Shown here one piece after another: positions 24,971 to 34,896 of a stretch of DNA of 64,000 nt (within the stretch, counting starts at the first letter, position 1; every line of letters starts with the position of its first letter). This stretch comes from an uncultured Altererythrobacter sp. Its GTDB lineage: Bacteria > Pseudomonadota > Alphaproteobacteria > Sphingomonadales > Sphingomonadaceae. The DNA is taken from NCBI GenBank assembly GCA_913055875.1, contig CAJXJY010000011.1, positions 1 to 64,000 on the forward strand. The letters run 5' to 3'. The notes under the pieces are model-generated. The model saw nothing but the letters and a program-made list of their open reading frames with translations, had not been told where the DNA came from and made no database searches. Position numbers and translations under genes: made by a program.

Positions 24971-27880
24971 TCAGAACTGCGCGCCCACCGCGACGCCGTA
25001 GCGGCGCGGGTCGAGCGTGAAGATGTTGGTGAACAGGCCCGACGAGGCATCGGTTACGTAGAGGCCGGTCACCGAATCGCTGTCGAAGATGTTCTGCACG
25101 AAACCGCGCACGAACCAGCGCTTGTCCGGCCCGTTGAGCTGGATCTGCGCATTGGCCTGGACGAACGGTTCGATCCGGTTGACCCGGCCGTTGAAGACGT
25201 TGCCGTACTGCTCGCCGGTCAGCGCGACGTCGACGCGCGGGACGAGCGTCCAGTCGCCGCCGAGTTCGGCGGTGTACTGCACGCCCATCGAGGCCTTGAG
25301 TTCGGGCGCCTGCGGCAGCTTGTTACCCTTCAGGTTGACCTGCACCCCGGGGCTGAGCACGCTGATCCCGGCAGGTGCATTCGCCTCGAGTGCGGAGCAG
25401 ATGCTGAAAGCGCCCGTCGAAGCGATGTTGGCGTCCGAAGGGAACGCGGTCGGCCCCTGCAGGCCCAGACCCGAATTGACCGCGGTGACGAAGCCCGCAG
25501 TGACCGCCTGCGATGGCCCCGTGACGGCGCACAGCGCACCGTTGGTGATGTCCTTGATGATCACCGCGTTGGGATCGCCGCCGCCCGGATCGCGCGGGTT
25601 GGAGAAGAACTGGTCGCCTGCCACCTCGGCATTGAGGTAGCTGAGGTTCATGTTGATCAGCCAGTTGTAGTCCGGGCGGATGATCGTCTCGAGTTCGAGC
25701 CCCCAGATATTGGCGTCGATCGTGTCGTTGACCGAGGTCCGCGCGATGATGCGGCTCAGCTGGAGGTCCTTGTACTTGTAGTAGAAGGCGGTCGCGTTGA
25801 CCTGCAGCGCCCCGTTCATGAAGGTGTTCTTCGAACCGATCTCGAACGCGTCGATCGATTCCGGTCCGAAGCTGTCGGGCACTGCGAAGATCGGCTGCAA
25901 CGGCGGATTGATGCCGCCCGACTTGTAGCCGCGAGAATATGAAGCGTAGATGTGGCTGTCCGCCGAAATTTCGTAATCGAGCACCAGGCGCCCGGTGATC
26001 TCGTCGAACGAAACCGCGCGCGTCTGGACCAGCTGGTTGCCGGTGGTCCCAGGATCGGCATCGTAACTGCCGACGAAGGGCGAATCGAACGGATCGCCGT
26101 CATTGCTGAACGGGTTGAGGAAGCTCGCCAGCGTCGAGCGTGCCGTGATCGCCTTGCTGTCGTCGTTGTAGCGCAGGCCGCCGGTCAGCTTGAGGCGGTC
26201 GCTTATGTCGAAATAGACCTCGCCGAAGATGCCGAAGCTTTCGAGCTGGAAGCTCTGCGTGTTGTTGCGGAAGAACGAGGTCGCGAGATAGCTCGGCGGC
26301 AAGCCCGCAGCGAACGCATTGAACGTGCCGAGAATGCCGGTGACGTAGTCGATCGCGAAGGCGTTCACGTAATAGCTGTTCTCGAGCACCTTCGAATCGG
26401 CATAGATGCCGCCGACCAGGAAGTTGAACGGCCCGTCGAAGTCGGAGCTGATGATGCCTTCGACCGACCAGGCTTCGTTCTCCTGGTTGGAACGGTCGAA
26501 CTGTGTCCCGTTCGGGGTACACAGCGCGAAGCCTTCATAGGCGCCGCGATTGTCGAGCCTGGCGTCCGATACGCACAGATTGCCTCCTTGGAACAGCGCC
26601 GAGGTGATCGGCGTGAAATACGCGCTCGAACCGGGCACGAAGGCCGGAGCGGGCGGTGCGAGGCCGGTCGGGATGCCGTTGGCGGCAAAGAATTGCAGCG
26701 TTCCGAAGGCGGTCGCCGCGTTGGGAATCTGGCCGACGCCGTTGTTGTAGTCCTGTCGGGAGTCGACCGAGGTTTCCTGATAGGTGCCGCCGACATGGAC
26801 GTTGATCGCACCGAAGCTGTGATCGATCTGCGCCTGCAACTGGAGTTCGTCGGCGAAGTATGTGGGCGTGAACTCGGTGCGGACCTGGCGGACGTCCTGC
26901 GGTTCCTGGAAATTGGCATAGGCGTCGGGGCCGTAGAGGCTGTTGAGACCCAGGGTCGACGGGATGCCGTTGATGGCGAGGAATTCGGACGAACCCAGCG
27001 TGCCGGTAAAGGTCGAATTGGCGTTCGTCTTGGCGAAATCGCGGCGGTTGTTGAGGCAGCCGAGCACGCCGGTCGGGTCACGCTGGCACTGCTGCTTCTG
27101 AATACGCATGCGATTGTCGTTTTCGCGGAAGTAATAGCCCATCAGGTCGATGGTCGTATCCGGCCCCGGTTCGAAGCGGATCGAGCCGCGCACGGCGTAC
27201 ATGTCGCGATCGTCGATATCGTCGCCGTTGGTCAGGTTGGTCGTATAGCCGTCGCGGTTGAGGTAGAACCCGGCGAGTCGAACAGCGAGGGCATTGCCGA
27301 TCGGCACGTTGACCATGCCCTTGGCCTTGATGCTGTTGTAATTGCCGTATTCGAACTCGGCAGCGGCCCCGAAGCCCGAGAGGTCCGGCTTGGCGGTGAC
27401 GACGTTGACCACGCCCGAGGTCGCGTTGCGGCCGAACAGCGTGCCCTGCGGCCCGCGCAGCACCTCGATCCGTTCGAGATCGAAATATTCGGTTTCGAAC
27501 AGGCGGGTGCCGAACAGCGGCGCCGAGTTCAGGTGGATGGCGGTCGCGCTGTCGCAGCTGACGCCGACACACAGGTCGCCGATGCCGCGGATGGTGAAGC
27601 TCGACGCGGTGAAATTGCTCTTGGTGAAGGATACGTTGGGCAATGTCAGCTGCAGGTCGGACGCATTTTCGATCTGCTGCGCTTCGAGCGCTTCGGCAGT
27701 GAACGCGCTGACCGCGATCGGCACTTCCTGCAGGCTCTGTGCCTGCCGCTGAGCGGTAACGACGATCGCTGGTTTGACCTCGGTCGTTTCGGACGTGTCG
27801 TCGACAGCATCCTGGGCATGTGCGGGAATAGCGAAAGTGACGCCGGCAACACCGGCGAGCAGGGTGGCCTTGACCCTCAT
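24971..27880 (-). CDS. TonB-dependent receptor
   Basis: 969-aa outer-membrane active transporter. Signal peptide to about residue 22 (ends PAHAQD), then a TonB-box region (AIVVTAQ) and a plug domain with VPIAVSAFTAEAL and EVLRGPQGTLFGRNATSGVV. The beta barrel ends in a terminal Phe (RRYGVAVGAQF). Cysteine pairs occur in the plug (LCVGVSC) and loops. Substrate unknown; the sequence resembles the many sphingomonad receptors of the FecA-like group. The 277-bp upstream gap shows no recognisable riboswitch. It lies downstream of ppx in the same direction but is probably separately transcribed. Confidence 0.95.
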   Translation of the reverse strand: MRVKATLLAGVAGVTFAIPAHAQDAVDDTSETTEVKPAIVVTAQRQAQSLQEVPIAVSAFTAEALEAQQIENASDLQLTLPNVSFTKSNFTASSFTIRGIGDLCVGVSCDSATAIHLNSAPLFGTRLFETEYFDLERIEVLRGPQGTLFGRNATSGVVNVVTAKPDLSGFGAAAEFEYGNYNSIKAKGMVNVPIGNALAVRLAGFYLNRDGYTTNLTNGDDIDDRDMYAVRGSIRFEPGPDTTIDLMGYYFRENDNRMRIQKQQCQRDPTGVLGCLNNRRDFAKTNANSTFTGTLGSSEFLAINGIPSTLGLNSLYGPDAYANFQEPQDVRQVRTEFTPTYFADELQLQAQIDHSFGAINVHVGGTYQETSVDSRQDYNNGVGQIPNAATAFGTLQFFAANGIPTGLAPPAPAFVPGSSAYFTPITSALFQGGNLCVSDARLDNRGAYEGFALCTPNGTQFDRSNQENEAWSVEGIISSDFDGPFNFLVGGIYADSKVLENSYYVNAFAIDYVTGILGTFNAFAAGLPPSYLATSFFRNNTQSFQLESFGIFGEVYFDISDRLKLTGGLRYNDDSKAITARSTLASFLNPFSNDGDPFDSPFVGSYDADPGTTGNQLVQTRAVSFDEITGRLVLDYEISADSHIYASYSRGYKSGGINPPLQPIFAVPDSFGPESIDAFEIGSKNTFMNGALQVNATAFYYKYKDLQLSRIIARTSVNDTIDANIWGLELETIIRPDYNWLINMNLSYLNAEVAGDQFFSNPRDPGGGDPNAVIIKDITNGALCAVTGPSQAVTAGFVTAVNSGLGLQGPTAFPSDANIASTGAFSICSALEANAPAGISVLSPGVQVNLKGNKLPQAPELKASMGVQYTAELGGDWTLVPRVDVALTGEQYGNVFNGRVNRIEPFVQANAQIQLNGPDKRWFVRGFVQNIFDSDSVTGLYVTDASSGLFTNIFTLDPRRYGVAVGAQF

Positions 27881-28157
27881 CCGTCCTCTCCTTGTCCGAG
27901 CCGTCTTTTGTGCGGCTTCTGCGGCAAGATGCTAAATCACAACCGGCCCGTGTGGCAATAGGGTTACGCAATACCGGCGTTTCGAGCATCTATCGTACCG
28001 TCGATCTCTTCGGGCCATTCCGAAAACCCCCGTTTCCCCTACGTCAAACGGTTGCGTACGGACCATCCGGCCCGATCAGCCCGGATCGGGCAGCGGGAAA
28101 ACTTGATTGTCGGCGAAAACAGATGTGGCCAATTTGCATCGCCGGCCGAGCGCCGCG

Positions 28158-29687
28158 TCAGAGCGGGGATTCGACCGAAATCGTCGCGTCGGGGACGATC
28201 ATCACCTTCGGCTTGAGGCCGAGGCGGTCGGCGAGCAGGCCGAGATCCTTCTCGTTCGGCATGCCGTAGAGATCCTCGCGGCTTTCCTCGATCGACAGGA
28301 CCAGCTCATCCTGCCAGATCGACAGCCGCGTGGCCTGCAGCGAACTCCGCGAGCGCGCACCGATCCGTCGGCACAGGCGGATCGCCAAGCCCCAGCAGAT
28401 CGCCGCTTCGAGCCGCTCGGGATCGGCCAGCGCAGTGACCGCTTCGGGCAGGTCGCAGTGGTTGCCGTTGGCCGCGACCGTGGCGGCCATCATCGCGCGC
28501 TCGTCGGGCGAGATCGCCAGCCACCGTTTCTGCAACGCCCAGTCGGTCGCGATCTCGAGACGGAAGTTCGGCTCGATCTGCATCGACGCAAGCGCGAGGC
28601 TGGTCGCCGCCAGCCTGACCCGCTCCGATCCGGGCCAACCGGGCGGCATCGCGTTGACCGTCCATCCGGCGATGCGCGCGGCAAGCGTGGGCGGGCAGCC
28701 GCGCATATTGGCGAACACCGCCATGCCGGCCAGCAGCGGGTCCTGGATTTGCTGCTCCACCGGCAGCCGGTCGAACAGCAGCCCTTCGCGCAGGCCCCAC
28801 GAGGAGAAGACGATCCGCTCGGGCTGCATCTTCCTGAGCATGGCGTGGAGCAGCGGTCCGACGCTCGGCAGCAATTCGGCGCGCTGGGTCGAAATGCGCG
28901 GGTTCTTGCGCAGTGTATCGAAATCGGTCCTGGCGATTCCGCGCGCGAGGCTGCGCGCCTCCTCGAGCGAGAGCTCGAAACCGTGCGGATCGGTCAGCAC
29001 CTCCTTGCGCCGGCCCATCTCGTGCACCGCGAGCGCGCGCCAGGTTCCGCCGACGAGATAGAGCGGCGCCTCGATCGGCTTGCCCCATTTGGCCGTCCGG
29101 AGGATCTGGCCGAGCGCCTTGGAGGTTTCGGAAAAGCTCTCCCCGGCGAGATCGGGCAATCGCAGCGTGCCGAGCGGCAGGCTGGTGCCGATCGAACACT
29201 CGCCCCCGGCGATGCGGACGAATTCGAGGCTCCCGCCGCCGAGATCGGCGACCACGCCCTCCGCGCCCGGAAACGCGCCGATGACACCCATCGCGCTCAG
29301 CCGCGCCTCTTCCTCGCCCGACAGCACGCGCGGCTCGAGCCCTGTGGCGCGGATCTTCTTGAGGAACGAGGCGCGGTTTTCGGCGTCGCGCACCGCCGCG
29401 GTGGCGACGGTCTCGATATCGGTGATGCCGAGGTCCTGCAGCAGCAGCGCATAGCGCCTGATCCCGCGCAGCGCGAGCTGGATGGCGGGCTTGGCGAGCT
29501 TGCCGCCCTTCATGTCCATGCCGAGCCGCGCGATCACCTTCTCGTTGAACAGGATGGTCGGCGCGCGCAGCGAGCCGCCATAGAGCACCAGCCGGACCGA
29601 GTTCGAGCCGATATCGATGATCGCGCGCTGCGGGTTGTTGCCCGAAAAGGCGCCCTCGCGATCGATCCTGCGCGCGCCCAGCGCCAT
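28158..29687 (-). CDS. ppx: Exopolyphosphatase / guanosine pentaphosphate phosphatase (Ppx/GppA)
   Basis: 509 aa in the ASKHA fold. Phosphate-binding segments are visible: IIDIGSNSVRLVLYGG at the N-terminus and VVADLGGGSLEFVRI in the middle. It degrades polyphosphate, or pppGpp, or both. I start at the ATG at 29687, which shares one base with the ppk stop (TGATG), so Ppk and Ppx are translationally coupled. The frame stays open far upstream, but that is the ppk antiphase. The pairing of synthase and phosphatase is classic. Confidence 0.95.
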   Translation of the reverse strand: MALGARRIDREGAFSGNNPQRAIIDIGSNSVRLVLYGGSLRAPTILFNEKVIARLGMDMKGGKLAKPAIQLALRGIRRYALLLQDLGITDIETVATAAVRDAENRASFLKKIRATGLEPRVLSGEEEARLSAMGVIGAFPGAEGVVADLGGGSLEFVRIAGGECSIGTSLPLGTLRLPDLAGESFSETSKALGQILRTAKWGKPIEAPLYLVGGTWRALAVHEMGRRKEVLTDPHGFELSLEEARSLARGIARTDFDTLRKNPRISTQRAELLPSVGPLLHAMLRKMQPERIVFSSWGLREGLLFDRLPVEQQIQDPLLAGMAVFANMRGCPPTLAARIAGWTVNAMPPGWPGSERVRLAATSLALASMQIEPNFRLEIATDWALQKRWLAISPDERAMMAATVAANGNHCDLPEAVTALADPERLEAAICWGLAIRLCRRIGARSRSSLQATRLSIWQDELVLSIEESREDLYGMPNEKDLGLLADRLGLKPKVMIVPDATISVESPL

Positions 29688-31912
29688 CAGCGGGCTCCCC
29701 GACGTAGCGCCAGCTTGGGCACCCGACCCGCCTTGAGCGCCCCGCCGCGCCCCGACAGCGAAGGGTTGGTCATGAAGTAGCGGTGGCAATTGAACGGCTT
29801 CTTGACCGGCCCCATCCGCTGGTAGTTGCCGTCGGGGTGCTGCAACCAGCTCTGCTCGGTATCGAGCAGGTTGGCGAGCAGGACCTGCTGCAGCACCTGG
29901 TCGTGCACGGTGCGATTGGTGATCGGCACCAGCGTCTCGACCCGCCGGTCGAGATTGCGCGACATGCAATCGGCCGAGGCGATGTAGACCAGGCTGTGCG
30001 CCGAGGGCATCTTGTGCCCGTTGGCGAAGGCGTAGATGCGGCTGTGTTCGAGGAAACGGCCGATGATCGACTTGACGTGGATTCGCTCGGACAGGCCGGG
30101 GATGCCGGCCCGGAGCGAACAGATGCCGCGCACCACCAGCCGGATGTCGACCCCGGCCTGGCTGGCCGCATAGAGCCGGTCGATCACGCCCTTGTCGGTG
30201 AGCGAGTTGACCTTGATCCAGATCGCCGCGGGCCTGCCCGCTTCGGCATGGGCGATCTCGGCATCGATCAGGCGGTAGAGCTCGGCGCGCAGGCCGATCG
30301 GGGAGATCGAGAGGCGTTCGGTTTCGCGCGGCTCGACATAGCCGGTGACGAAATTGAACAGCTTGGCGACATCGCGCCCGAACGCCGGATCGGCGGTGAA
30401 GAAGCTGAAATCGGTGTAGATTTTGGCATTGGTCGGGTGGTAGTTGCCGGTGCCCAAATGGCAATAGGTGCGCAGCCCCTCCTCCTCGCGCCGCACCACC
30501 ATCGAGACCTTGGCGTGGGTCTTCCAGTCGACGAAGCCGTAGATCACCTGCACCCCGGCGCGTTCGAGCTGGGAGGCCCATAACAGGTTCTGCTCCTCGT
30601 CGAAGCGCGCCTTGATCTCGACCACAGCGGTGACCGACTTGCCGTTTTCCGCCGCCGCGATGAGCGCCGCGATGACCGGCGACTGGTTGCCGGCGCGGTA
30701 GAGCGTCTGCTTGATCGCCACCACGCCGGGATCGGACGCGGCCTGGAGGAGGAAATCGACCACCACCTCGAAGCTTTCGTACGGGTGGTGGATGACGATA
30801 TCCTTGGCGCGGATGGCGGAGAAGCAATCGCCGTCGTGCTCCCGGATGCGCTCGGGATAGCGCGGGGTGTAGGGCAGGAATTTGAGGTCGGTGCGATCCT
30901 CGTCGACCACGCCCGCGAGGCCCGCAATGCCGACGAACTGCTCGCTGTCGAGCACCATCGCGTCGCGCACGCCGAGCTCGTCGCGCAGCAATTGTTCGGC
31001 GCGCTCGTCCATGTCGGCTTCGAGTTCGAGCTGGATCACCTGCCCGCGGCGGCGGCGCTGGATCGCGCTGCGGAAGGTGCGAACGAGGTCTTCGGCCTCT
31101 TCCTCGATCTCGATATCGCTGTCGCGCAACACCCGGAAGGTACCGTCGCCGAGGATCGCGAAACCGGGAAAGAGATGGTCGGCGAAGCGCTTGATCAGGC
31201 TTTCCACGCTGACATAGATCGCCTCCTCGCCCGGCACGCGGACGAAGCGCGCGAGCGCGGGCGGGATCAGCACCATGGAAATCATCGCCTCGCCGTCGCT
31301 TTCGCGTTCGAGCGTGAACAGGATGCCGGTGCCGCCGTTCATGACGAACGGGAACGGGTGTGCCGGGTCGATCGCCTGCGGGGTGACGATCGGCGCGATC
31401 TCCTCGACGAAATAGGTCCGCAGCCAGTCGTAGGCGGTCTGTTCGACGCGCTTTTCGTCGGCGATATGGATGCCGGCTTCGGCGAGCTTGTCCTTGAGTT
31501 CGACCCATACGCGCTGCTGCTCGTCGTTGAGCGCGCGCACGCGTTCGCGAATCGCGGCGAGCTGCTGCGACGGGGTCTGCCCGTCGATCGCGGTGCGGCC
31601 GATCCCGCGCTGGACCTGCCCGATCAGCCCGGCGACGCGGATCATCATGAATTCGTCGAGATTGCTGCCGGAGATCGACAGGAAGCGCAGTCGTTCGAGC
31701 AGCGGATAGTCTTCGTTCGATGCCTCCGCCAGCACGCGCTCGTTGAATGCCAGCCAGCTCAGCTCGCGATTGACGTAGCGCTCGGCGGCATCCGGCTCGG
31801 ACGCGCTTTCATTGTCCTCGATCTGCTCGGCCTGGCTCGCCATCGCCCTTGGCATCTCCGGTGGGAGTTCGGTTTGCGCGGGAATCGCCCGGGGCGGCTT
31901 TGCGTTCTCCAT
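29687..31912 (-). CDS. ppk: Polyphosphate kinase 1
   Basis: 741-aa enzyme that makes polyphosphate from ATP through a phosphohistidine. Visible: YVNRELSWLAFNERVL in the N domain, LGTGNYHPTNAKIYTDFS with a conserved active-site His, and HVKSIIGRFLEHSRIY, which holds a second key His region. The N-terminal 40 residues are variable. The C-terminus is Arg/Gly-rich. It precedes ppx and lies 45 bp downstream of the virB11 end, though facing the same way as the virB genes. Confidence 0.97.
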   Translation of the reverse strand: MENAKPPRAIPAQTELPPEMPRAMASQAEQIEDNESASEPDAAERYVNRELSWLAFNERVLAEASNEDYPLLERLRFLSISGSNLDEFMMIRVAGLIGQVQRGIGRTAIDGQTPSQQLAAIRERVRALNDEQQRVWVELKDKLAEAGIHIADEKRVEQTAYDWLRTYFVEEIAPIVTPQAIDPAHPFPFVMNGGTGILFTLERESDGEAMISMVLIPPALARFVRVPGEEAIYVSVESLIKRFADHLFPGFAILGDGTFRVLRDSDIEIEEEAEDLVRTFRSAIQRRRRGQVIQLELEADMDERAEQLLRDELGVRDAMVLDSEQFVGIAGLAGVVDEDRTDLKFLPYTPRYPERIREHDGDCFSAIRAKDIVIHHPYESFEVVVDFLLQAASDPGVVAIKQTLYRAGNQSPVIAALIAAAENGKSVTAVVEIKARFDEEQNLLWASQLERAGVQVIYGFVDWKTHAKVSMVVRREEEGLRTYCHLGTGNYHPTNAKIYTDFSFFTADPAFGRDVAKLFNFVTGYVEPRETERLSISPIGLRAELYRLIDAEIAHAEAGRPAAIWIKVNSLTDKGVIDRLYAASQAGVDIRLVVRGICSLRAGIPGLSERIHVKSIIGRFLEHSRIYAFANGHKMPSAHSLVYIASADCMSRNLDRRVETLVPITNRTVHDQVLQQVLLANLLDTEQSWLQHPDGNYQRMGPVKKPFNCHRYFMTNPSLSGRGGALKAGRVPKLALRRGAR

Positions 31913-31957
31913 CGCGCCTGTAAATCATGCAGGCCGCGTTGACACAATCCTGTCAGA

Positions 31958-32983
31958 CTATTCGATCTCGTCGAGCAGGGTCCTGCTTTCCGCGATCTGG
32001 GTGATACCGCGCTTGCCCTCGCCGTCGCGGCCGAGCTGGACGATCACGTCGATCACCGAGGCGGCGTAGGCGATGGTGTCGTGGCGCGACAGGCCGATGC
32101 CGGTCTGCATCACCATCAGCGAGAGCTGTTCGAGCGCGCCGCGCAGGGAATTGGCGTGGATGGTCGAGAAGCTGCCCGGGTGCCCGGTGTTGATCGCGCG
32201 CAGGAAGCTGACGCTTTCCGCGCCGCGCAATTCGCCGAGCACGATGCGGTCGGGGCGCAGCCGCAGCGCAGCCTGCAGCAATTCGTTGGCGGTCACCTTG
32301 GCCTCGCCCAGCTCGCCCTTGACCGCGACCAGCCCGACCCCGTTCTCGCCGGGCAGCCGCAGTTCGGGCGTATCCTCGACCAGGATCACCCGCTCGCCCG
32401 CGGGAATCTCGCCGAGCATCGCGTTGAGGAAGGTGGTCTTGCCGGTGCTGGTGCCGCCCGAGATCAGGATCGTGCGGCGCTGGCGGATCGCCTCGCGCAG
32501 GTATGCGACCGGTTCGGCCTGCGGATCGGGCATCGGCGTCGCTTCGGCCTTGCCCAGCGGCCCGGTGTCGTAGGCGTCGAGCGGCAGGTCGAGCCGGCGG
32601 TGGCGGCGGATCGCCATGGTCCAGTGCTTGCGCGCCGCCGGCGGACCGCAAAACTGGATGCGCGCGCCGTCTGGCAGCGTCGCACCGAGCAGCGGATGCT
32701 CGCGGTTGATTCCCTGGTGGCTGACCCGCGCGACCTGCTCGGCGAGCCGCTGGACCAGCATGTCGTCGATATGCGGCGTCTCGACCCGCTTCATGCCCGG
32801 ATCGGCGGCATCCTCGATCCACACCTCGCCCGGGCGGTTGACCATGATCTCGGTCACCGTGTCGCGGTCGAGCCATGGCCGGAACGGGGCGAGATAGGCG
32901 TCGAGATAGACGCTGCGCTCGCCCTCGGGCATCGGCGAGGTCTCTTCCTCGCCCTGCTGGAAGGGATGGATGTCGGCGGCCAT
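31958..32983 (-). CDS. virB11: VirB11-type traffic ATPase
   Basis: 341-aa hexameric ATPase that powers type IV secretion and pilus dynamics. Walker A GGTSTGKTTF, Asp box EDTPEL, Walker B region RIVLGELRG and the His box GHPGSFSTIHANS are all visible. It is 3 nt after the virB10 stop, at the promoter-distal end of the virB cluster. Confidence 0.95.
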   Translation of the reverse strand: MAADIHPFQQGEEETSPMPEGERSVYLDAYLAPFRPWLDRDTVTEIMVNRPGEVWIEDAADPGMKRVETPHIDDMLVQRLAEQVARVSHQGINREHPLLGATLPDGARIQFCGPPAARKHWTMAIRRHRRLDLPLDAYDTGPLGKAEATPMPDPQAEPVAYLREAIRQRRTILISGGTSTGKTTFLNAMLGEIPAGERVILVEDTPELRLPGENGVGLVAVKGELGEAKVTANELLQAALRLRPDRIVLGELRGAESVSFLRAINTGHPGSFSTIHANSLRGALEQLSLMVMQTGIGLSRHDTIAYAASVIDVIVQLGRDGEGKRGITQIAESRTLLDEIE

Positions 32984-32986
32984 CGG

Positions 32987-34141
32987 TTACTTGACGGCGG
33001 GCACCTGCGAGAAATCGAGATCGCGCGCGGTGAAGACGCGGATCGGTTCGCCCATCCGCACCCGGATGGTCGGGCCGATCTGGCTGTCCTGCTGCGCCGC
33101 CACGCTGGCGGCCGACTGGCTCGCCCCGCCCAGCACCAGCGAGGTGCCGCCCGAGCCGATCGCGGACAATCCGCCAACCACCGACAGCAGCATCGCCGAG
33201 CCGAAGCGCTTGAAGAAGTGGCTGTTGACCTTGCCCTCGAGCCCGGTGGTGCCGTCGAAGCCGACCGCGGGCGATTGCAGGTTGACCGAAGCGCCGTCGG
33301 GGCGGATCAGCCGGGTCCAGATGACATAGGCGCGCTTCTGCCCGCCCTGCACGCCCGACTGGTACTGGCCGATCAGCCGCGAGGAGCGCGGCACCAGCAC
33401 GTTCTTGCCGTCGAAGCTGCGCACATCCTGGCTCACCACCGCACGGACATAGCCGGGCACGTCGGTGTCGATCGCGGTCTCGAGGATCGCCGGGATCAAC
33501 GTGCCCTGCGTCACCGTGGTGGCCGGATCGACCATCGCCTTGGCAGTGGCCGGGCCGCCGCCCACGCCGCCGATCTTGGCGGCGAAATCGCCCGCCGAGC
33601 CGCCGACGCTGGTCGGGCCGGCTTCACCCGTTGCGGCACCCGGTGCAGCGACCGCACCCGCTCCGGCCGAAGAGGGAAGCGCGCTCGCATCGAACACCAC
33701 GGTCGGGCTCGAATAGGGATTGACCGCCAACCCCTGCGCCGCGCCGGGATCGTTGGCGAGGACCGGCTGCGGCGCGGGATCGAACCGCACCGACTGTCCC
33801 GCCTGCCCGCCATTCGCGGGGGTGATCGCAGCATCGGGAACGACCGGCGCAGGAACCGCGGCTGCCTGTTGCGGCGCATCCTGCTGGCCGCCGACGCCTT
33901 CGGGCGGTGCCATCCGGGCCGAGTTCATTCCCCACAAGGTCACCGCGCCGAGCAGCGCGACCACCGCCACGCCCGCGGCGAGCCCGAGCCCGTCGGACCC
34001 GCCCTTGCGCTGGGTAACCGAAGGAAAGGCGTTGCGGCTGGCGAGATCGATGACCTCGGCATCCGCACCTTCGCGCGGATCGGTATCGTTGGCGATTCCG
34101 TCATCGCCCTTCCTGGCCGGAAGACGCATGGCAAGGCGCAT
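32987..34141 (-). CDS. virB10: VirB10/TrbI core-complex protein
   Basis: 384 aa. A cytosolic N-terminus, one inner-membrane helix (about residues 50-70), a Pro/Ala-rich periplasmic linker, and a C-terminal TrbI domain with SRLIGQYQSG and AYVIWTRLIRPDG. It bridges inner and outer membranes in the T4SS core. I start at ATG 34141, which has GGAGGG 6 nt upstream. A TTG two codons earlier would overlap virB9. Confidence 0.93.
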   Translation of the reverse strand: MRLAMRLPARKGDDGIANDTDPREGADAEVIDLASRNAFPSVTQRKGGSDGLGLAAGVAVVALLGAVTLWGMNSARMAPPEGVGGQQDAPQQAAAVPAPVVPDAAITPANGGQAGQSVRFDPAPQPVLANDPGAAQGLAVNPYSSPTVVFDASALPSSAGAGAVAAPGAATGEAGPTSVGGSAGDFAAKIGGVGGGPATAKAMVDPATTVTQGTLIPAILETAIDTDVPGYVRAVVSQDVRSFDGKNVLVPRSSRLIGQYQSGVQGGQKRAYVIWTRLIRPDGASVNLQSPAVGFDGTTGLEGKVNSHFFKRFGSAMLLSVVGGLSAIGSGGTSLVLGGASQSAASVAAQQDSQIGPTIRVRMGEPIRVFTARDLDFSQVPAVK

Positions 34142-34143
34142 AA

Positions 34144-34896
34144 TCAACCCTCCCCGGTAGCAACGGGCCGGACCGGCCCGGAATTGACAAGCGTTGCGGT
34201 GTCGTCGCCCGAACGCAGCACGATTTCACGCGGCACCCCGTCGACGACGATGGTGTCTCCGCGCACGGTGAAATTGACCGGACCCTCGGTGCCCTCGTGA
34301 TCCTTGATCAGGATCGCCGGAACGGGCTGGCCCGCGGGCCAGGTCAGGAATGTCGCATTGCCGTCGTCGTATGTGCGCGCCGGCAGCAGTTCGCTGTCGC
34401 CCTTGCCCGACCAGGCGAAATTGAGTTCGGCGGGATCGGCGACGGCATAGGGATCGGTCGCCGCCGCCATCTCGACAGTGCTGGCCCCTTCGGGCGCGGC
34501 GGCGAGCTGTGTCCCGTCATCTTCCGGCTCGTCCGGATAGGTGAACTTGAGCACGTAGAGCGGCTTGGCGCGCGGACTCGCGACGAGATCGAACAGGTAG
34601 GTGCGCCGATTGGTGACCACCGTCATGTTGGTGCTGGCCGTCGGCGACAGCGGTTTCACGAACAGCAGGTTGGCACGCTTGTTGGGCGTCACCTGCCACG
34701 CGTTCGAATCGCCGATCGCGACGTTCTCGATCGATTCGTTGTCGCCGAACTGGATGGTCGCCTGGACCTTGGTCTTGCCTTCGATGGTGACCACGGTGGC
34801 CGGATCGTACATCCGCTCGACCAGCCGCGGATCGTCCGCGTGCGCCGGAGCTGCGAGGGCGAACAGGAGGAGCGCGGGCAGAGCTGCGCGTTTCAT
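34144..34896 (-). CDS. virB9: VirB9/CagX core-complex protein
   Basis: 250 aa with signal peptide (residues 1-20, ends APAHAD). VirB9 features: YDPATVVTIEGKTKVQATI near the N-terminus, a repeated beta-sandwich pattern, and a C-terminal domain with NFTVRGDTIVVDGVPREIV. It forms the outer part of the core complex with VirB10. Its ATG overlaps the virB6 stop by 4 nt. Confidence 0.92.
   Translation of the reverse strand: MKRAALPALLLFALAAPAHADDPRLVERMYDPATVVTIEGKTKVQATIQFGDNESIENVAIGDSNAWQVTPNKRANLLFVKPLSPTASTNMTVVTNRRTYLFDLVASPRAKPLYVLKFTYPDEPEDDGTQLAAAPEGASTVEMAAATDPYAVADPAELNFAWSGKGDSELLPARTYDDGNATFLTWPAGQPVPAILIKDHEGTEGPVNFTVRGDTIVVDGVPREIVLRSGDDTATLVNSGPVRPVATGEG

Noticed and set aside
28158-31508. 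A 1116-aa frame suggesting a fused Ppk-Ppx protein
   Set aside because: The upstream 600 codons are an out-of-phase reading of ppk. The true ppx starts at 29687, where its ATG overlaps the ppk stop.
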